The translations under genes and the position numbers were made by a program. From the NCBI GenBank assembly GCA_037074765.1, contig JBAMDO010000401.1, positions 1-26,453 of the forward strand: DNA of 26,453 nt, written 5' to 3'. Below, one piece after another: positions 22,348-26,453 of this stretch. How positions within the stretch are numbered: the first letter of the stretch is position 1; each line of letters begins with the position of its first letter. Under the pieces are notes generated by a model that worked only from the letters and a program-made list of their open reading frames with translations, was not told the DNA's origin and ran no database searches. The stretch is from Mansonella perstans. Taxonomy: Eukaryota > Nematoda > Chromadorea > Rhabditida > Onchocercidae.

Positions 22348-22353
22348 AATAAA
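22348..22353 (+). terminator. candidate poly(A) signal of cyclin C
   Basis: AATAAA lies 585 nt after the exon 8 stop but only 66 nt after the possible alternative exon. Another AATAAA at 22079-22084 could serve the shorter 3' UTR. Confidence 0.4.
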
Positions 22354-22667
22354 ATGCCATGCAGTAAGGGTGTCCAGGCGAGACAAGAATTTTCTTTATA
22401 TCTTTGCTTAATATACAATTAGAACTTAGTCTAATAGATTTGCGATAAGCGTAATTGTATCAATAAGCATTCATGTTTGATGCAATGTCCATTATTGTCA
22501 CGATTAAATAATACAAAGTTTTGAAATCAAGTTTGTCCTTAAATTTCAATGAAACAAAATTTTCCGAATGAAATCTTTTTTCGAATCAAGAAATATGCAC
22601 ACTCTTAAAATAGTAATTGAATTCGTGATTACTTTAAATGAGACGAAATTTATCGTGAGTTATTCAG

Positions 22668-22905
22668 ATCAGTTATTGCCGCATGCTTCGTTGCTAGGCC
22701 ACTCGGAAAAGATGAGCAGTAAAATATTTAACGATTTCTAGGAGAAATATTTGATGATAATCGTTAGTATTAGGCTATAATTTTAGTATAATAGAAATAT
22801 TACGAGTTCCTATAGCAAGTTTTCGCTCTATCAAATCGTAATTATTATCTAGTTTTTTACTTCATCATTCTAATCAATTATTGTCACATGCTTCGTTGCA
22901 TGTGA
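22668..22905. repeat. related 27-bp words, one forming an 8-bp hairpin
   Basis: The words at 22668-22694 and 22873-22899 match at 24 of 27 positions around CATGCTTCGTTGC. In the second copy TCACATGC (22884-22891) pairs perfectly with GCATGTGA (22898-22905) across a 6-nt TTCGTT loop. No function is apparent. Confidence 0.6.
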
Positions 22906-25395
22906 TATTCAATTTCAATATATCAAATTAACCGATACTGCAATGATACTGATATTGTATGGTATAACATATTTTTATTTGTGGAAAACAAATGGATATA
23001 TACCAAGTATTTACAATGGGTTTTTTAAAGTCTGCTTTTTTCCCTATTTTCTAAATAAATCACAAAAATTGAAGAAGAGAAGAAGGTATATTAAAGATGG
23101 ATGAAGCATTTTATAAGAACAGAAAATTCTAGCAGTTGGATCAATGCGTTCATTTTTTTCTCCGTAACATTTCGCATCAATTTCATCTGTTTGCATGCGA
23201 ATTCAGCTGATTTATAAAAAAACAGAATGAGTAATTACTTTTAGCTTATTTTATTATTTTAATTTTTTTTCTTCTTCCAAAGTACAGTTTAAAATTAAAT
23301 TTTTATCTCCATTAAACTGCAATTCAATTAAATAGGATTAAAATTGCAGCTAGTTTTTTTTTTAGTTGCACTTTAAACACAATCAGAACGAATGGTTTCA
23401 TTGCAAAGAAATTGATTCCAGCCATCGCAAAAGAGTCATTTTCTTATTTCTGTCATTTCCCGAGTTGTTTTTTTAAAAATACTTTTATATTTGAAATACA
23501 TTCAGTCCATTTTCATCACATTATTTGTGCAATTTTTTTTTTTTTTTTTTGCACTTTTTAAGGAATGTTTGAAAAAAATATTTACACAAAAAATTGGTTC
23601 ATATTGTCCCCACTTTGTTCTTTAACTTCTATTAACTTTCGGTTAATTAAAATTGCTACTTCATGTTTGTGGAATTTTTTCAGCAGAGGGATGATGGTTA
23701 ATATATCTAAGTTATTATTATAAGAAGCAGGTCATAAATTGTGAAATTCACTGTGATTTCATTTTAACAAAGCTCCATGAAAATTAGTAATCTTTGTCGG
23801 ATTGAAAGAAATGTATTTGTTTAACTCGAATACTTTCAAATAATGCTTGCCGATTAATCATCCTATTATTTTTAATTAAAACGTTTCTATGGGAACGTAT
23901 TTCCTGCATTAGCATCATGTTATGCATACCTTTCCTTAAGCATTTCGTGTTCTTAGTTTCAACATCTTTTATTTCATTTTTCCATTCTTAACTCATAATT
24001 TCACACTTTTTTAAATTTATATCTTTTTCAAAATTTATTTTCCATCCGTTTTTTGCTTTCAGTCTTCTTCCTTACAGTAATTTCAATTAAAACTTTAATT
24101 CATCCATAAAATTTCATTCCAACTGTGAGAATTTTTACAACAAAAAAAACCTTTTTTGCATTACTTTCTTCGCTTTCTTTTTTTTGCTTTTTATGTCTAA
24201 CATATCGTTCGTTAACCGTATAATTATTGTCGTTACCGTAAACTAAATAACTATAATGATAATTGCAACAATTATTTTATTTACCTTCAGCAACATTTAC
24301 CTTACATTTCATGCACATTTATTAGCATAAGATAGCCAAGAGAAATTTGAATATTGAATTTTATGAAAAGAAAGAAAGAAAAATGAGAAGCAATCAAAGC
24401 GTACCATTTGTTCTGAGAAAATAAGCAATTCTTAGAGTAAAGATCATTTGTCAAATGTAAACAAAAATTACTCTTTCCTCAGTAACATTTGTTTAAATTT
24501 TTTTCAGAATTTTGAAAAAAGGACAGTATAAATTGATCACATTGAACCATTTTTCTTCTATTCTTGCACAATTACCGTATCATATTTCACTATATGTTCA
24601 TTCGTGATAATATTCTTACTTTCTTCTTATTACTCAAATTATACTGATAAACTTCAAGAATTTAATTGAAAATCAAGTTAGAAATGCTCAAATTTGAACT
24701 CAAAAGAATTGGTAATTCTTTGATTAAGTTCAAGTTCGATTTTCCTTCCAATTATCTAGATTATTTTTATGATTTTAATTAATTTTTGCAATACGGATTA
24801 ATTGTGCCATCAAATCAGTCCACCTAACTCATTTCATGTCCATAACTGTATGAATGTTCAGTTAGTTATTTAATCGCTTTTTTTTTGGAAAAATTTAAAG
24901 AAAAAATTTGTTTGTTCAAACGAAATAGTTTAACAAATGGCATCCGGAATTTGTACAGAAAAGTTTAATGAATAATGCAAAAAATTTATTTTTGGGAAAA
25001 AAAGAAGAGAAGAAACGAAAAAAAAAAACCGCTCATTATTTATTAAAATACATTATAATTAATCAACTTAAATTGGTTTTTAATTAGTCTCAAACAATTT
25101 TACTTAAATTGAAACAGTTTTATATTATTTCAACGTGATAAAAAGAAATAATATGTCTAAATCTCTTCTCTTATTGTTCTTCTCTTCCAATTTTTCTTTA
25201 AATATTCCGTTGAAAAAACCACCTTTGCAATAATTTGAAAGTCGTAACCTTCGACCTTTTCAAATGAGGTCAGAAGCTCTTTTCACCTACCATTCGAACT
25301 AAGAGCATATAAAATTCGTACATATACGAAGGCGGAAGAATAGATAGGCATGTGCATTTTCGTTAAAAATTTCTGTTACATTGCTTAGACATTTC

Positions 25396-25423
<28 letters not shown>
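25396..25423. repeat. (GT)14 microsatellite
   Basis: Fourteen perfect GT units lie about 330 bp upstream of the last gene's start codon. The minus-strand frame overlapping it reads as a Thr-His repeat and is not a gene. Confidence 0.95.
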
Positions 25424-25426
<3 letters not shown>

Positions 25427-25756
25427 TTGCAATTTATCTTTCCATGTTTTGTCGGAAAAATCAAAGGATTCCGTGAAATTTCTAGTCGCCTTACGGATAT
25501 TACCTTAACAGTGAATGCTACGTTATCGATTATAATGACGTGATACACGCTTATATTGGCAGTTAATTGTATGAATAGCGGCATTTATTATTTTTAAATT
25601 CAATTGATCAGTTCAATTTAATCTCTGCCTATTAGTATTAACAGTATATACGATATTCATTTTGACATTTATTCTGAACTATTCTTGTAGAGAGAGCATC
25701 GCGACAACTCAGGCGACAATTTACCAACAGTTTGCACTTAAAAACGAAAATTCTCA

Positions 25757-26329
25757 ATGGTTGAACCGGATCCAGTTGCTAGTAAACGTCATATCTATAA
25801 AGCTGTCCTAACAGGTGGCCCATGTGGCGGGAAAACCACAGGACAAGTAAGATATTTAATTTTCATGTCGTAATTATTTTTATGATCTGAAAAACATAAG
25901 TTTACAGTATTATTCTGAAAGGCCTCGTAATACACAATTTAACCCAATTGGATCTTTTGGTTCAGTTATCTTAGGACAAAAGAGAACAGCTTTGGCGGAT
26001 TTATTTGACGTCCTCGTTATTTGTTTCTTTGAGTTATACTTCGTTTCTCGAAGGCAGGGTACTTCAAGAATGAGACTATGTTATTCTATGCTTCCATCGA
26101 TAATTTCTTCATCACTTACATAATTGCACAACTGATTCTTAATTACTATTTTATGATAATTTCTAGGAGCGTCTTCGTACTTTTTCGAAGAAATTGGATG
26201 GAAAGTATATACTGTACCGGAAACAGCCAATATATTGCTTAGTGGTGGCGTGAAATTCGCTGAATTGTCAAAGGAACAAATTTATATGTTTCAAAAGGAT
26301 GTGTTATAACTTTGTTGAGATTAGAAACG
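25757..26329 (+). pseudogene. NadR/Ttd14-type P-loop NTPase, 5' part, exon 2 with two apparent 1-bp deletions
   Basis: Exon 1 (25757-25846, 30 codons) contains a Walker A motif GGPCGGKTTGQ (G20 to T28, K26), as in the TRPL translocation defect 14 family (AAA_28 fold). Exon 2 begins after TTTCTAG at 26167 in the expected phase and reads ERLRTF, then loses frame at a run of five T (26181-26185). The next frame continues with FFEEIGWKVYTVPET and LLSGGVKF, strong family motifs. A second shift near 26301-26309 produces a TAA, after which the third frame gives ITLLRLET up to a GTAAGA donor at 26330. Each is explained by one missing base. The gene may be a recent pseudogene or the assembly may have homopolymer errors. 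Ttd14 in Drosophila is a GTP- and lipid-binding factor in membrane trafficking of TRPL channels. No continuing exon is recognised in the last 120 bp, so the 3' part lies outside or is lost. Confidence 0.75.
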
Positions 26330-26453
26330 GTAAGAATTAGTGTTTTTCTTTGTTGTTAGAATATTGGATTTGTCGTACATATATTAGGTTTATCCAGTTG
26401 AACACATCGGAATTGCATTGATTGATATATTAGGCTTTATGATTAAATGAATT

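Larger units (their letters stand above)
21764..25756. other. cyclin C 3' region and long gene-free spacer
   Basis: The first 600 bp include two plus-strand AATAAA sites (22079-22084 and 22348-22353) and a possible alternative last exon at 22170-22282. Beyond that I see no exon. The interval holds two related 27-bp words (22668-22694 and 22873-22899), the second inside an 8-bp hairpin, several poly-T runs including about 23531-23550, and a (GT)14 microsatellite near 25396. A weak acceptor-like TTCTTGTAG near 25681-25689 may mark the leader of the final gene. Confidence 0.55.

Noticed and set aside
25363..25584. Thr-His repeat protein on the minus strand
   Set aside because: It is translation of the GT microsatellite.

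Overview
The window is eukaryotic, very AT-rich and intron-rich, and looks like a nematode nuclear contig. The protein matches point to nematodes. Introns end in the short pyrimidine-rich TTTCAG/TTTTAG consensus, and several genes have an unpaired TTTCAG-like acceptor a few bases upstream of the start codon, as expected for spliced-leader trans-splicing. Introns of about 100-1,050 bp and multi-kilobase gene-free spacers suggest a parasitic clade III (filarial/spirurid) worm more than Caenorhabditis. That last step is inference.

Layout: 1-4,008 is gene-free. Three genes then lie on the minus strand: an Aurora kinase (4,009-6,199, 6 exons, 308 aa), a small MADF-domain DNA-binding protein (8,163-9,593, 4 exons, 163 aa) and an hnRNP K homologue with three KH domains (11,248-14,570, 8 exons, 341 aa). 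About 1.1 kb of divergent promoter space follows, then plus-strand genes: a NUP42-like CCCH nucleoporin (15,688-16,935, 4 exons, 200 aa) and cyclin C (18,239-21,763, 8 exons, 317 aa). After a 4-kb spacer comes the 5' part of a NadR/Ttd14-type P-loop NTPase gene (from 25,757), whose second exon is frame-disrupted twice. I built every exon chain by eye. Splice phases close exactly in the five intact genes, and the residue-by-residue fit to each family supports the joins.

The genes do not form one pathway. They are housekeeping functions: mitotic kinase, transcription factor, RNA-binding protein, mRNA-export nucleoporin and Mediator-kinase cyclin. I found no novel multi-gene system, CRISPR array, RNA gene or transposon. 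The most notable signals are an Aurora kinase whose activation-loop threonine is replaced by phenylalanine, a NUP42 homologue without FG repeats, a 15-codon upstream ORF ending one base before the cyclin C start codon, and a possible alternative last exon of cyclin C.
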